From Mesodorylaimus sp. YZB2_4 (Eukaryota > Nematoda > Enoplea > Dorylaimida > Dorylaimidae): 64,000 nt of DNA. The position numbers were made by a program, and so were the translations under genes. This document shows, piece by piece, positions 31,851 to 44,517 of this stretch. The notes beneath the pieces are model-generated. The model saw only the letters and a program-made list of their open reading frames with translations, ran no database searches and was not told the DNA's origin. Where the stretch lies: contig JASANH010000253.1 of the NCBI GenBank assembly GCA_030248295.1, forward strand, positions 62,001-126,000, in the 5' to 3' direction. The stretch's first letter is position 1; each line of letters opens with the position of its first letter.

Positions 31851-34800
31851 AGTTGTTTGGTGTTTGGTAGAATCGATTAGAACTCCGTGCCTTCTACTCA
31901 AGACACTATACATAACAGTTGGCGTTGCGTTGGTTTTGCGTGAAGTCTTATGTCGGAAAGTACTACAACACAGAAAAATAAACCGATATTTTTGTAAAAA
32001 TGCATGCAACATGCGCATTGTTTTATTCCTTAGATTGCAAAGTTTTCTTGGATTGTAAATTTCTTGATGAAACCCCCTTCTGTGCGAAAAATCTACTAAC
32101 CAAATAACGTTTAAGTGGGGGCACTGCCGTCGGCAGATAAATTTACTGTACTCGGAACCCATTGTAGCACTAGAATGGCGATAGATCAAAATCTACACGC
32201 TAGAACTGACAAGACAACGTAGATTACAGACAGGAAGGCGATCATGGAGCAGATCCAACATCTAAGTTTAGCTAAGAGTAAGAAGAAGCTTTCTTGGTAA
32301 GTTCTAGCTGTCTTGGAACAATCCTGACGCATCAGGCCATTGTGATGCCCCTTATGATCAGATCATAAGATCCTTTAGTATGTGGGGCGTATTTTTAGTC
32401 GGAAAGGGATAACCATCGACAGCAGAGAATTAGCTATATAAGCAATTTACGTCATCTCTTATTGGCTTTAAGTCTTATCACGAAGAGTTTCTAGAATGTC
32501 TACGTCGGTAGAAGTATGCGCAATAAGGGGGCTGTAGCTTCTTATTGGCACCCAGCTGAAGTATTTTATCCTAAAAACGAAGCGATAACACCTTCTTCAG
32601 CCGCTTCCCTTCGTGGCGATTCGAAAAACTTCTGCGCCTTGAGCACATCTTTTAGTTCGGAAGACGCCTGGCCAAAATTGATTACGATAAGCCTAAATTG
32701 ATTGCTGCCAGCAGGTTGCAGCGTTGGCGAGTTGCGTCCTCTCGAAACCTACAGGTTCATTCCCAAACATGCTATTTACTACAGTCTTGCTCGATAGAAG
32801 ATTGCAGGCAGGATCACGTAAATACGAATGATAAAGCAAGCTTTTGGTACACAATATGCTAAACATTGTGTTAAAAACATTAGAAGACTAGCAAAAAACA
32901 TTCAATACACACAGCCTATTTTGGTCAGTTCAAAAATTACCATGCCTCATGTGAAAAAGATGAAAGACCAGTCATGGGCAGTAAGCAAGTAGCAGAATGC
33001 GGCCCTTGCTTCTCAGGCCTGGCACCACGCGATCGGTTATTAGATCTACCTAGCTTCCTTCTTATGTGTTTATTCTTTTTTATGGGATTGACATCCTTGC
33101 CTAGGTAGTCTAGCCTGCACCTGTGCAATGCAGTCGAGCCCCACTTATTCACGCGACGTGGCATCTCATATTTATTCACATGCAGTACATACACGTAAGG
33201 TCCATGTTTTAACAACGTAAAAATTACACACGAAATGATTACTGTGCCGCGATTCTAGCACTCACGTCACTGCACTCTCTCGTTACTGCACGCCATCCAG
33301 TGTCTTTCTCACAGCAAGAGACCTCATATATGGACGTGACGTGAGACCACACACTGCAAGCCAATTAAGAAAAGCAGCAACAAGTTTATGCCCGGTGGAA
33401 ACCAACAACTTGGATTCAGTATCTTGTTATGCACAGCTTTCCACCACGCTTTAACACGCTATGATCAGGGCGATAACAAAAGATCGTTGAAGGCGAATCT
33501 TTGAAGTCCCATACATTCAAATGCTTTACATACAGCAATATCAATTCACGAGCCAAGCCAGCAGATAATATCACTGAGCACATAAAGCCGATCAGGGAAT
33601 GGATCCGTTATCCTAGTACGATTAAGAATAAGAAGGAGCTATTCTGGTTGTTTTGATTCATCATACTTTCTCGAATCTCTTTGAAAACAGAACGTATTAT
33701 CACTCAGGAGATACAAAACATAATTACAGTACACTACGCTCTTACAGTAACTTCTTCACTCTTCGCTGATGTGAGACGATTCACACTCATCAGTTTTCCA
33801 TTCCATTTCACAGCTCTTGTGCAAATAGCCATCGTCATGCCCATAGCACACTCGGATGCTGCAGAGGACAGTGGTCGTAATAGCGACCTCCATATACAGC
33901 TATGTAAAAAAACCCATCATCAGCTCATTTAGGTAATGAGCATCGACCAGCTGACCATAAAAATGCTCACACGGCTTTGCACTCACTAAGCGAAAGCGGT
34001 GCTGGTACAACAGTCCAAGACTAGGGAAAGGGGCAATGACGAAACTAAAAAACGAAAACTGACTAGTCCAATTTTAAACCACAAGGAGAAGTTAAAAAAA
34101 ATGGGAATTCTCGATGCACACTGAGAAGAAAAGCTGCACCTTACTGATCCCGAAAGGACTATATTATACATATTGCTCCTACAACACGTGGCTTCACACG
34201 CAGACGTTGTCCAACAATAAAGCCCGAAGTATAGCTCGATGCGATGCGTCAAAGAAGCGTGCGATGCAACACTTTTCGGTGAACTGACTACGTAAAATGG
34301 TGCCCAAAACGTCGCATCGCAAGCTAATTTGACGCATCGCATCGAACTATACTTCAAGCTTAAGTGGCCAATTAGGTAAACACAATAAAACGCTAAGGTC
34401 GATCGAAAGAGCAAGCGCAAAGAAGAATAAGCACTGTCGAGCAAGAAGTAGAGCGCACCTATGCTATGGAGTCCAAACCAAGGTAAGGTAATCTACCTGA
34501 TCAAAACTGGAGAACCAAAGTAATTTTTTTGAGCAAAATGTTACACATAAGTTCTCCGAGGAGAGATCCAACAAAAACTATAACACGACGACTTTAAACA
34601 AACACTTTGTATTGGGGATCCTCAATGCACATGGTACCCACGTCTATACTGAAACAGGGCGCGGCGATTTTTTGACCAACTCAAATAAAATTGCGCTATG
34701 AAATCAGTTTCGCAAACTCTTCAGGTCATATTGAACTGAAATTTGATTTTTTCATGCTAGTTCACCTGATCATGCATGCAATCTGCAGTCCTGTTGGAAA

Positions 34801-35240
34801 TAGAGTGTGTGGCTGGGAATTAATCGTTCTCGAAATCACGCAAGTGCAACACTGCAACCGTCTGCCAGGAGTCAATGTAGGCATAGCCTACTTTGGTCAA
34901 GGAATTAATCTAGTCGACAGATGTGCTCAGGGCGCAGAAACCCTGATCATGAGAGAAGAAAGCTGGTGAACAAAGTGTTATCGCTAAGCGTCTTATAAAC
35001 TTACAAGGTGTTATCGCTTAGCCTCTTTGATATAAAACTCCGGTTGGGTGCCAAAACTCTCGTTATCCGCTATTTCGACCTATGCAGACGTTCGAAAAAC
35101 ATGACATGGCGATAGTAACTAGAGCCGATAAAGAGATGACGCAAATTACCAATATATGCTGTGATTCGCCTCTATCGCCATTAAGCGCTTTCCGACTAAA
35201 AATACGCTGCGCAGATTAGAGAAGCTCATGGATCAAACAT

Positions 35241-35250
35241 TATATAAATA
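35241..35250 (+). promoter_or_regulatory. TATA-like box upstream of receptor gene
   Basis: TATATAAATA lies 205 bases before the start codon at 35455. It is conserved in the mirror (14314-14323). Distance leaves room for a 5' untranslated region. No initiator or trans-splice acceptor was assigned. Confidence 0.3.
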
Positions 35251-35454
35251 TGCCAAGTTGCCAGCACCATCGCCCGCATTGACACATGAGACTTTGCTCA
35301 TTGTGAATCATTGTGCAGTACTGGGCGACGGAGTCGAGTCAAAGAGTATCGCTACAAAGTCTCATTTTTTTCGCGGTGACTAAGCTCGCTGAGTACTACG
35401 GCAGTTCGAGTCTTGCCTACTCCTTTACTCATCAGAAGAGAGTATCAGTGCAAA

Positions 35455-36768
35455 ATGAACGAATCTAACAACGACACTACAGCTGAAACCGATCCAATAT
35501 TTGCCACTCCTGCGAATACTCGAATCGCTGCCTGTATTTGCATAGTGATTTGCTTGGCAGGCATCGGCGCCAATGGCTTGGTTACTTTTGCTTTTTTAAA
35601 AAATCGAAAAATAAGAAACCAGTTCACAATTCTTTGCGTCTCCTTGGCTGGAGCTGATATCGGAACTCTGCTCATATTTTTGTTGTGGGTTGTCCCAATG
35701 ACCATCACCCAATCGAGCGCATCAGTCGAATTTCCTGGCATGAAAGTGGGCCAGGTCAGTTTGTTCTTCTGGTATGCTTGTTTGTACAACACGCTATCGA
35801 TCGCTGTGAATCGGTTCACAGCAATTGCCAGTCCTGCTAAGTAAGTTGACCAATGCTTGTGTGTTCGTGTCCAAGATGAGACGCACAATACTCACGGTAA
35901 GGTACAGTATCTATTTCGACCGCACTACTGTTTTTCAAGCCGTGGCTGCGAGAGTGAAAGCAAAAAAAAGGAGCTGCCGATGAACTCATTCCGTTGCCAT
36001 AAGCAGTCAATTCAATTTTTCTGTTCTCGAGTAGAATTTTATTTTATTTTTCTCATTCAGGCTATAAATCTTTCGATGATATAAAAGTATTTGGAGACCC
36101 TTTTATTCAGAACATGGTGTTTCCGTTTCAGGTATAAAATCATCTTCAGTTGGCGGAATACTTTTATCCTGATCGCCACTTGTTGGGGTCTCGCTTGCCT
36201 GCACGAAATCACATATGTATTCGACGGTTGCGACTTTTATTACGACAACGCTGCTTTCGCCTGGGGCTACACTGCATCCTACTGTGGCCAAATGATAGGC
36301 TGGATCTTGGACCTGGGCTACAGTGTCCTCTTTTTCGTGCTAGTATTCGCCTTTAATATCAGCACTTTTTGCAAAGTTCGCAAGGCTAATCGTACAATGA
36401 GCAAGCAACAACAGCCAACGGGTGTGTCAGCTGCTGCTACAAATCAGAATCAGCTAAACCAAGAACGTAGGCGACAAGGTGAAATTCGCTTTTTCAAATT
36501 GGCATTAATTCATTGCTTTATTTTCGAAGTTATGCTTTTGTGCTTTCACGTATTTTCGAGATTGACAGCGGATCCGTGGGGTATTTTCGTGTTCACAACG
36601 GTCACGTGGCAGATTGCCCACGCCAGCAATGGCTACATCTACATCGTGTTCAACCGAGACGTACGCCAGTCGGTCAAGGATATGCTACAATCTGCGTTGG
36701 CCACTTTCCACTTGGCCGATAATGCAGCCGTACAGAGCACCACTGTACTCTCAAAAAGCGCAGTGTAG
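35455..36768 (+). CDS. srx-like seven-helix chemoreceptor (2 exons), right copy
   Basis: Exon 1 is 35455-35840 and exon 2 is 36132-36768 (donor GTAAGT, acceptor TTTCAG), encoding 340 aa. Exon 2 is identical in translation to the left copy, and exon 1 differs at least at one residue near position 13. An in-frame ATG 42 bases upstream (35413) would add 14 residues, but it is absent from the left copy, so the internal start is preferred. Structure and motifs are as for 12795-14108: NRF after helix 3, DGCDFYYD before helix 5, FNRD after helix 7. The two genes point away from each other's arm ends in a 22 kb mirror arrangement. Both look intact. Confidence 0.75.
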
Positions 36769-37892
36769 CTGCGGCTCTCTCAATAATATCTCAGTTGTCG
36801 AGGGTCTATGTAGAATCATATGGAAAGATAAGATACTCGCGCATGCACAGCATTGTGTTGTCAAACCGCGCACTGTACACTTTGCACCGTGTGTGTGTGC
36901 AGCACTGCGTTAAAGATATTCGAACTTGAGGATATTCGAAGATAACACTTCTTGCATGTTCTCATTATGATTCCACCTAATTTTCTAATTTTTGTGTTGT
37001 TCAGGTACCTGGGAAAAAATTCAACGTGGTCATAATTGTTGTCACCAGCATCCAACTCATTATTACGCCGCTAGCATATTTCTTTTGCCGCGAACGAGTG
37101 AGGTCTGCCCCAGATTTGGTTCTTGTTTTGTGTTGAGGTCTTTCTGGACTGCATATGCTGTCAGTGCCGCCATAAGTGACTGCGTGGGGGCGCAGTCGTG
37201 TCAGTGTTTATTTGGTCAGTTAATCGAAACCCCTCATCAGCACGATCTGATGCGGAGCTCATTTTAGTTAGCTGTTTCTGAAGGTCGCTGTGAAGACCAC
37301 AGTTCTGTTCGACATAAGTGTTCTGAAGGAATGAAGATAGCATTCTTTGCACTAGGGCTGTCTCTGCGGATGGGAAGCGTGTGAACGGGTCACCTTAGAT
37401 CAGTGAAGAGCAAAGAGCTTAGTATACTGTAAATATGTTTTGTATCTCCTGAGTGATAACTCGTCTGCTTTTCAGAAAGATTCAAGGCTTTATGACGCAT
37501 GAAAGCAGCCAGAACAGATCCTTTTTATTATTCGTCAGACTTAGATGTTGGATCTATTCCATGATCGGCTTTATATAATCTTTAATCATGACTGCTATCT
37601 GTTCTGGCTCGTGACTTTGATCTCTCTCAATGCTTGTGCTATTACGTGGTTTTCATGTGATGATATCTGCTGGAGACATTGGCACATCATGTCGAGAAAG
37701 GTTCTTACATATATTTGAAGTTTTTTCGCACAGAAGCTTTTGCGAGGAAATCCATGGGGGCGCGGTAGCGTGAAATTTTTATGGGTATGAGGGACTAGTT
37801 GGGGAAGGTGTGTACCAATGACAGCGTATTTGGTGTGGACTTGACGGAAACTGGTGGAAGCAGCAGCTGTAGGGTTTGCGCTACAGCATTAG

Positions 37893-38672
37893 GGGCCATC
37901 TATAAAGGTCGACCGCAGCCTGGGGGGAAGGGGAACCTGCCGTGAGGGCTGGTCACCTCTGGGGATAGGTCGGGATCACCTTTTTCCAGGATTGGGATTT
38001 TTTGTTTGAGGTCGTAGATTGTTTGCGCACACGAAGGAGATGAGTCTATTTTCCTCAATAAAGCGCAATTTAGTCATCCAGGTTTTTTAAGGTTTTTATG
38101 AGGTCGAGTTTCAGTCCTTATAAACAAACTGAAATCGGTGAGTACATTCGCAGTTTCGATACGCGTCCAGCAAGGTCAGCCTAGGCTGGTAAAATCAGTG
38201 TTGCTATCATTATCGATTTGAGCCGATGTTGCTGTTGTCTCTTCATCGCTACTGCTTCACGGCAAATATGATGGATCAGAGTGTACCTGCCATGCTTATG
38301 CATAACATAATTATTAGCAGATTTCCGATGCCTCAATGTCAGAATCGGGATCAGGATCCCAACCTATCCCTAGTCACCTCACGGCCTCGCTTATCATATC
38401 ATGACTTGCTGGCCAGCTAATATGATTGGAAGTCCCGTGAAGAACCCAACAAACAAAACTTTTTGAGAAATATGGCTTCGAAGGAGAGGGCACCTTGTCC
38501 AGCTCGAGAAAGCATGAGATGAAACATGTGACAAACAGCGTTTGGAAAGGGGGCATGGCTGAAGTGTTTGACCTTTTTTTGGGGGAAGGGGGTTGGTCGG
38601 AATGCGGTCAGGGAGAACGGGAGGGGGGTAAAAAATTCGAGATTTTGTATAGTCAACCTTTACGGATGGCCC
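37893..38672. mobile_element. Mirror copy of the 780-bp inverted-repeat element
   Basis: It is the reverse complement of 10893-11672 with the same flanking duplication (TTAG at 37889-37892 on this strand). Its presence in both arms dates the insertion before the IR2 duplication. Confidence 0.65.
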
Positions 38673-38923
38673 TTAGACTATTACAAAGTTTTCAAAAATT
38701 TTAAAAGGTTTTCCGCAGTAATTTTTTTGTGACTGCTTATAGCAAATATAAATGCTGTGTTCTTAATGCCATGTGCGAGGTCCGTCCATCCTATTACGCT
38801 CGTTGTCATTACACTATCACCATCATCCGCTATGGCTATCACTTGGGACAAAAACGACAGTGGGATAGTTGAGCCACCACGACAATGAGGACAAAAGCTA
38901 ACGTGCTACGAAGTGCTGCAGCG

Positions 38924-41587
38924 ACGAAGGCGGGAAATTCAAAATTTGATGCTAGCAAAAACTGCGAGTCGGTCAACAGTGTACGTACTTTTCTTTGGTG
39001 CGTCTCTTACAGGCCTGATAGCGTGCTTATCGTGAGAAAAATGAAAAGTAATCAAATGCTGTTGTCATTCTCCCCTTTGCTTTTTTATTTAAAAACTTAG
39101 TAAGGGGAAGGTTTTAAATGAAAAAGCAAAGGAAAAAATGAAAAACAAACGCGTAATGCAGCATGATTGTCGAAAAGTGGAAAGGAGAGTGAGGAGCAAG
39201 AGGGGACCATTGCATTCCATTTCAGAGAGACAGAGATTTTATGAATTTTCTGCGACTTTCTTCAAATAACTCTTGAGATAGTACAACATGTGGCATGTCA
39301 TACAGTACGTGCAATGGTAGAACTAACAAAAGTATCGATAGGTGCAGAGTTGCTGAAACAGAGTTTGCATAGCTGAAGTTGCAGGTGAAACAAAGACGAT
39401 GGGGGTTCTCATCACAAACTGACAATCACTGCATTTTTTCGCTCTCGTATCTCGGCATATTCATTCAGGGCAGATAATTGTACGCGTGCAAGCTCCATTT
39501 GCCGGTACTGTATTGACACTCGGAGTAGTCGTATCGAGAAGTGACCACGAAAACAACTGCCACTCGTGGTTCGAACACGATGTGAGGTCTTGCACGAAAT
39601 TGAAGCTGCGACACCAACTTCTTTGAGTGCATGCGCAAGAGCATTCGTATGGCTGCTTCGCTGGCATGGTCTCGATGGGAGTTTCAAACAGGCAGGCGTT
39701 AGTTTTAGTGTAGTTTTGTTCTTCAGCCGGAAAAAAAGATTATGTTTTTGAGTAGAAGAAGATCAGTAAAAACTTACTATCAAATTGGCATAAGACTATA
39801 TGCCAATCGTTTCTCAAGCATGTATCATCACTGACAGATCTATACCCAAAAGTGCAAAACTCGTCTGTTGTATTATCCAACTCATCGCAAATCATATTTC
39901 GGATCCATGTGTCGGCTTCTGCCATTGTAGGATTGTATGTCTGTGCATCATCGCCAGGGCTCGGCCAAGGCTACCAGCGCTGGCCAACTCTTTCGAGATT
40001 TTGTAAATCCAACTGGTGATCCCGATGCTGCACTATAGGACCAAGCCCAAATTACAGTAGGGCCAAATTGCAAGTTTCTGGTCTCGATTGGCGCGCCTCA
40101 GGCGCCAGGAAGCTCTCTGGGATTTGGCTGTTTATGACGATGACAACCTCGATCAGGTGCATGTAAGCAATGAAGAGGATCTAGAAGATGATCCATATTT
40201 CGATTGTACTATAGATATATTTTTCCGCATGTGTCAAAATTTCTAACTTGGTCACTTTGGGGCGACTTAGGTCAATCAGCACAGACAAGGCAGTCTAAAG
40301 CCCGAAGGTGATAATTTAAAATCTATTAAAGTTGACTTACATAATCTTCACCTATCGGCTGATAAATCTTCCAGTTTGACGTTTATTGAGCGGAAGAAGA
40401 AAGATAGGTGCTTAAGGTGATTCAGGATTCTCGACTTCCCTAGCTCGACTGATTCACTCTACATTCTATCTACGAAGTGCAATTCGCAATCAAACGTTAC
40501 AAGCTCGTACTGGCAGCGGGGTATGTCGGATATAGATTTTTTAAGCAAACTAAAAATGAGGAGAGTAGAGTAGATGGTGAAGTTTAATTATTCCCGCCCT
40601 CTCAAAAAACCGCCAGTTCCGCCCCACCCCTCTCTTGATCTATGCAGGTTGGTGACCCGCCATGGGACGAAATCCTACATTGGAAGCATGAAGTCTGTAG
40701 AATGAGGCGGCATATTTTCTTGCCAAGATCTTACTGATGCGATTAGTCACATCCACTTATGCGCCTTTCTCCTTGAACTACGCCTACCTGAGTTGTGATC
40801 CGGGTTGAGAAGAATAGAAAGCCTCAAAATCTGGCAAGCTATCCCGAACAGCTCGGTGGCGCGTTGATCAAGTAGATGCAGCTACTTTCCTCGCAACAAC
40901 CGACTTTCTCTGATCTTAACCGGATGTCCTTGATTGCCAAGTATTTCTGATCTTCAGTGATCATGACTCGAGAGGGAGCAAAATCAATGCTCGAGTTGCA
41001 GCGATAGCCAGGATGCGCTATGCTGTGCTCGGCTGTGCTGCGTGACTGGCGGTACTCTACTGTTTCATCAGTCTGACCTGCACTTTGTAGACAATAATCA
41101 CGAGTGAACTACGTATTCATGCAGACTCACAAGGTTACGTCACACCCTCGTCTGCTTCCAAACAGCTTAGTACCTGTTCCTGCCATGTGCGTCAGTAGTT
41201 TCTATGCTCGTAGGAAGCAAGAAATCCTTGATAGTGAGTACGTGCACATTTCGATCGGGAAAGATGAGCAGCGACGCACGACCTATCTTGTCCTCATTAA
41301 TTGTACACTTGCGATGTTTGTTTGGTGATAATGGCGTTCCAGCTTTAAAATAGACTGGAACAGTCTGGCACCTAAGTTTCACTAATGATGGCACCCAACG
41401 CACTCATCTTCCTAAACGGGTGTATCTATTACCCGATAGCGGAAGAAGGATATAATCAATCTAAGCAGCTAACAGGACCATCAAATTTTGCTCTCATCAA
41501 ATTGATCATAAGAGCCTAATTTCTTTGCACCCGCCGTCTCTTGAACACTTGTAATGAGTTCGCGCAAGTTCTTGATCCTATTTTCGG
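38924..41587. other. Unassigned region
   Basis: No gene is recognised. Short frames near 39412-39687 and 40104-40245 lack known domains, though the latter is acidic (DDDNLDQ...EEDLEDD). A B-box-like GGTTCGAAC occurs near 39568, but no matching A box was found. Confidence 0.4.
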
Positions 41588-41630
41588 ACCCATATCCGCT
41601 CATTTAGCACCAGTGATAAGGATATATAAG
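41588..41630 (+). promoter_or_regulatory. Core promoter of neuropeptide precursor gene
   Basis: A CATATCCGCTCATTT block (about 41590-41604) and TATATAAG (41623-41630) lie 63-105 bases before the start codon. The same block occurs in the IR1 loop (about 5658-5672), and a diverged form lies upstream of the other precursor. Conservation around the block and the ACAG(C/T)GAACTATG start context suggests shared regulation. Confidence 0.5.
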
Positions 41631-41692
41631 ACACCCCTACCTACCTTCACAGACATTCATTCCTTACCTTCTTCGGAGTGAGACAGTGAACT

Positions 41693-42522
41693 ATGGCATC
41701 AGTGAAATTCTATCTGTTCATGGCGGTTTCGCTACTGACAAGCACTCTAACGGAGACTGCCGCCATAAGACTGCCAGGCTTTCTAAGTCTAAGGTAAGAA
41801 TAACGGCCGTATTGCTGGAGGGAGTGACCGGTGGAGCTTTTGCACCACGCCAAATACCCAGGGCAGCCTACCAAGTCTTTCGACCTGGTACATGGCTGAA
41901 ACGTCACTTTGATGGGTGACGCTCCCAGCTGCCGGCTCTGTGCAGCGTGTTGATTGCGAGTCGAGCCTTGTTGGCGGACAAGTACCCTGGTGGGATGGCA
42001 GGCTTCTAGGCTTGAACGCGTGGCATGAACGACTAAACTCTGTGCGCCCATCAAGTGGCAACCGCCAGCAGAGTAGGCGTTGGAGGGAACAGGATGCGCC
42101 CTGGTGATGATGTTCCTAAAGCCTGCCATCAGAGTCCGTAACCTCAGAGCTCCACGATTAACCATTTCATGAGATCCGGTCATATTTGGGCACAACAAGT
42201 GGGAAGGCCTGTAGAGAAATACATAGTTGGCCGAACAAGTCGAGCAAACAGAAACAGAAAAACCACCGTAAGCTGGCGCTACGCACTACAACCTTTATTT
42301 CCTTTTTGAAGGGGTGGCCTATCTCGAAGAAATGAGAATTACGCCCCGCGATTACCACAGGGCAAAGCACAACCGAGCTCAACGACCACGATGACACCGA
42401 CCACTTCGGTAGGCGATGGAGGTGACAAGAAAAGCGGAATCAAGATACGAAGTTATCGATCTGACCGCGTTTTTATTAATTGTTTCTTTACGCCCATTCA
42501 GTGTGTGTATGTTAGTGGCTAG
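41693..42522 (+). CDS. Allatostatin-C/somatostatin-like neuropeptide precursor, paralogue (2 exons)
   Basis: Exon 1 is 41693-41793 (101 bases, donor GTAAGA) and exon 2 is 42312-42522 (acceptor after a T-rich tract, TTGAAG), giving 103 aa. The signal peptide is MASVKFYLFMAVSLL..., and the exon ends with RLPGFLSL where the paralogue has RLSPFLSQ. After a Thr-rich spacer the precursor ends RSDRVFINCFFTPIQCVYVSG then stop, against RSDRIFINCFFSPIQCLYVHG in the gene at 6610-7202. Changes are conservative inside the C-x6-C ring, which suggests selection on the peptide. The mature peptide would be secreted and act on a GPCR. The exon 2 acceptor is chosen because it preserves phase and N-terminal similarity. 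Confidence 0.65.
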
Positions 42523-42914
42523 ACTGATGTTGGTCGGAGGGATGAATCAGGTCTGTATGTACAGCATTTGCTTGCATCCAAATCTAATGCAGATGGTAAC
42601 TGCTCATTAGTCCATAGCTCTAAAAGCTTTTTGCCATGCGTAATTTTAATGGGGGGCATCCATAAAGGTCGATCGCAAAAATCTTGAACTCCCCCGCCCC
42701 CTGGCGGTATGCCGACCGCTTCTTAACATCCGGGGGATGTTAAGAAAGAATAGGGCTAAATAAGCCAGAAATTTGATTTTTCAATGATTATTTTTACACT
42801 GCCCAAGCATTGCTTGAACCAATTTCGACTGGTTTACTGATTTCCAACATGATTGACAGGCTGGCAGAAAAGGCGGGTGATTTGAACTTGGAGACCTGAA
42901 ATTGCAGCTTCTCA

Positions 42915-43775
42915 GGGCGCGGTCGCACTAGGTCCGAGAATGGTTCTCATTCTAGTGCGACTTTGCACTTTGAGATCAATGCTCACCTGAGAACGATTGT
43001 TGGTGCGACCAGGAGATTAGTTCTGAATCGATTCTCGACAGTTAGTTTTTAAATGGCGGAGCCTTTTTGTCATATTTATCACATTGCATGAAAATCCCAC
43101 ATAGGAAGGTCTGGAAATCCAGCAAATATAAAAGATTTTTTGCGCAAGATGTTCTTTCCTAAAGTATTCACCATGACCACGCATATCGGCTGGCACATTC
43201 TGTTATGAAAGTTATGTCTTATCCAATATACAATTTGAATGTCGCAGAAATCGAGTTCAATAAGCGTCTCAATACAGCCCGGAACAATAAGGTTAAGGGG
43301 TCGTGCTGCCTGCAGAGTGTGAAAAGAAGCCACGACTACTAGAGTACCAAGTCATGATAAGAATCACCGCTAATGAGAGAACATATGCGTTTCCTATCGT
43401 GATAGCCCCTGAGACTGGGCGGCTATTCGGGACTTCTTAGCAGATCAGAAGAATTAATTATGTTTGGTAATTCTGCCCCGCTTCTGCTATTTTCTTCCCT
43501 AAGTAACATGAGTCCTTTGATTATGGAGGTCTCAGATAAGTCTAGTAGATCCAAATAATCTGACGTGAAAGTAGCGGATATTTTAAAACTATCAGCGCCA
43601 ATACGCAGACTTTTGTGTTGAGGGAATCCTTGAGAGCAGTTCTAGATGCGACTTCGCTTGCAAAACTTGAGAGCGGCTCTCATTCTAGTGCGATTTCAAG
43701 GGGAGAATGATTCTCGAGAACAATTCCAGAATCGGTCCTGAGAATGATTCGTAGTGCGACTGCGGGCTCAGTTTC
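42915..43775 (+). mobile_element. Internally deleted Harbinger relative
   Basis: Ends GGGCGCGGTCGCACTA (about 42918) and the inverse GCCCGCAGTCGCACTA (about 43772) form imperfect terminal repeats with TCA on both outer sides. Inside, 43090-43310 encodes a decayed transposase C-terminal part (DHAYRLAHSVMK, then NVAEIEFNKRLNTAR) parallel to the piece at 31640-31500. The remainder mirrors 30440-31290. Confidence 0.55.
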
Positions 43776-44517
43776 TCCTGATTTTGGCCCCGATATTCCC
43801 ATTTTCCAGACACTTCTAGGATTCCCAATTTTCTGAATTTGTATCAACCCTGTTTATCTCAAAGCTGCGGTTTTCGACGATAGAAGCGCTTTGACTCGAG
43901 CTGCATTGTAGTCGCTTGAAGTGGAGTCACAGGAAGCGACCCCGCATGGCCTCACTTAGCTCCATTAGCTGCAGGCAAAACAGCGATCGACACAAGAGCT
44001 ATCACGCGCAATTTTTAGCGAATCACCTGTCCACAAAATCAAATCACCAAATCATCAAATGTTTTATTGTTCAGGCAATACAAGAGGACACAGTACTCGA
44101 TCCAAGGCGACTAGTAGCCACGCAGTCCCCACAATATACCACTACACATTACAAACGAGAAAATGCTCAAAGCAAGGCCACATTACGCGAGGAATTGTCT
44201 CAAGAATACAACGGGCGAAGACTCAAAAAAAACACGAAAACTACGGCTGATCCAAGACTTTAAAAGCGCCAGCACCAACCGCTAAAAAGTCCGTTTCTGA
44301 GAGCGTAGGCACACAAGAAAGCGCAAAAAAACAACTGAATACCTAAGTACATAACTGAACAAGTTCATACAAGCAGCACGGAGCGTAAAAAATTGAAATG
44401 GCGCGAATTTTAAGAACACAAACTTTTCCAATCTCTTTGAACACGCAGAAAATCGACAAATCTTGATCATTGTCATTTCTTTGGTCCCCACATAAGCTTT
44501 CAATCTCACCTTTTCTC
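43776..44517. other. 3' flank of Eph gene; nothing recognised
   Basis: No repeat or gene is identified. The segment just left of 44518 should contain the 3' untranslated region and polyadenylation site of the Eph receptor gene on the minus strand. Confidence 0.4.

Larger units (their letters stand above)
31648..38923. repeat. IR2 right arm of large inverted duplication
   Basis: This is the reverse complement of 10642-17879 with small indels. Since a Harbinger transposase runs unbroken across its inner edge, this arm is the likelier source. It carries the second receptor gene, a mirrored MITE (37893-38672), a hairpin (about 34222-34362) and a degenerate SINE (about 33185-33300). Confidence 0.9.
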
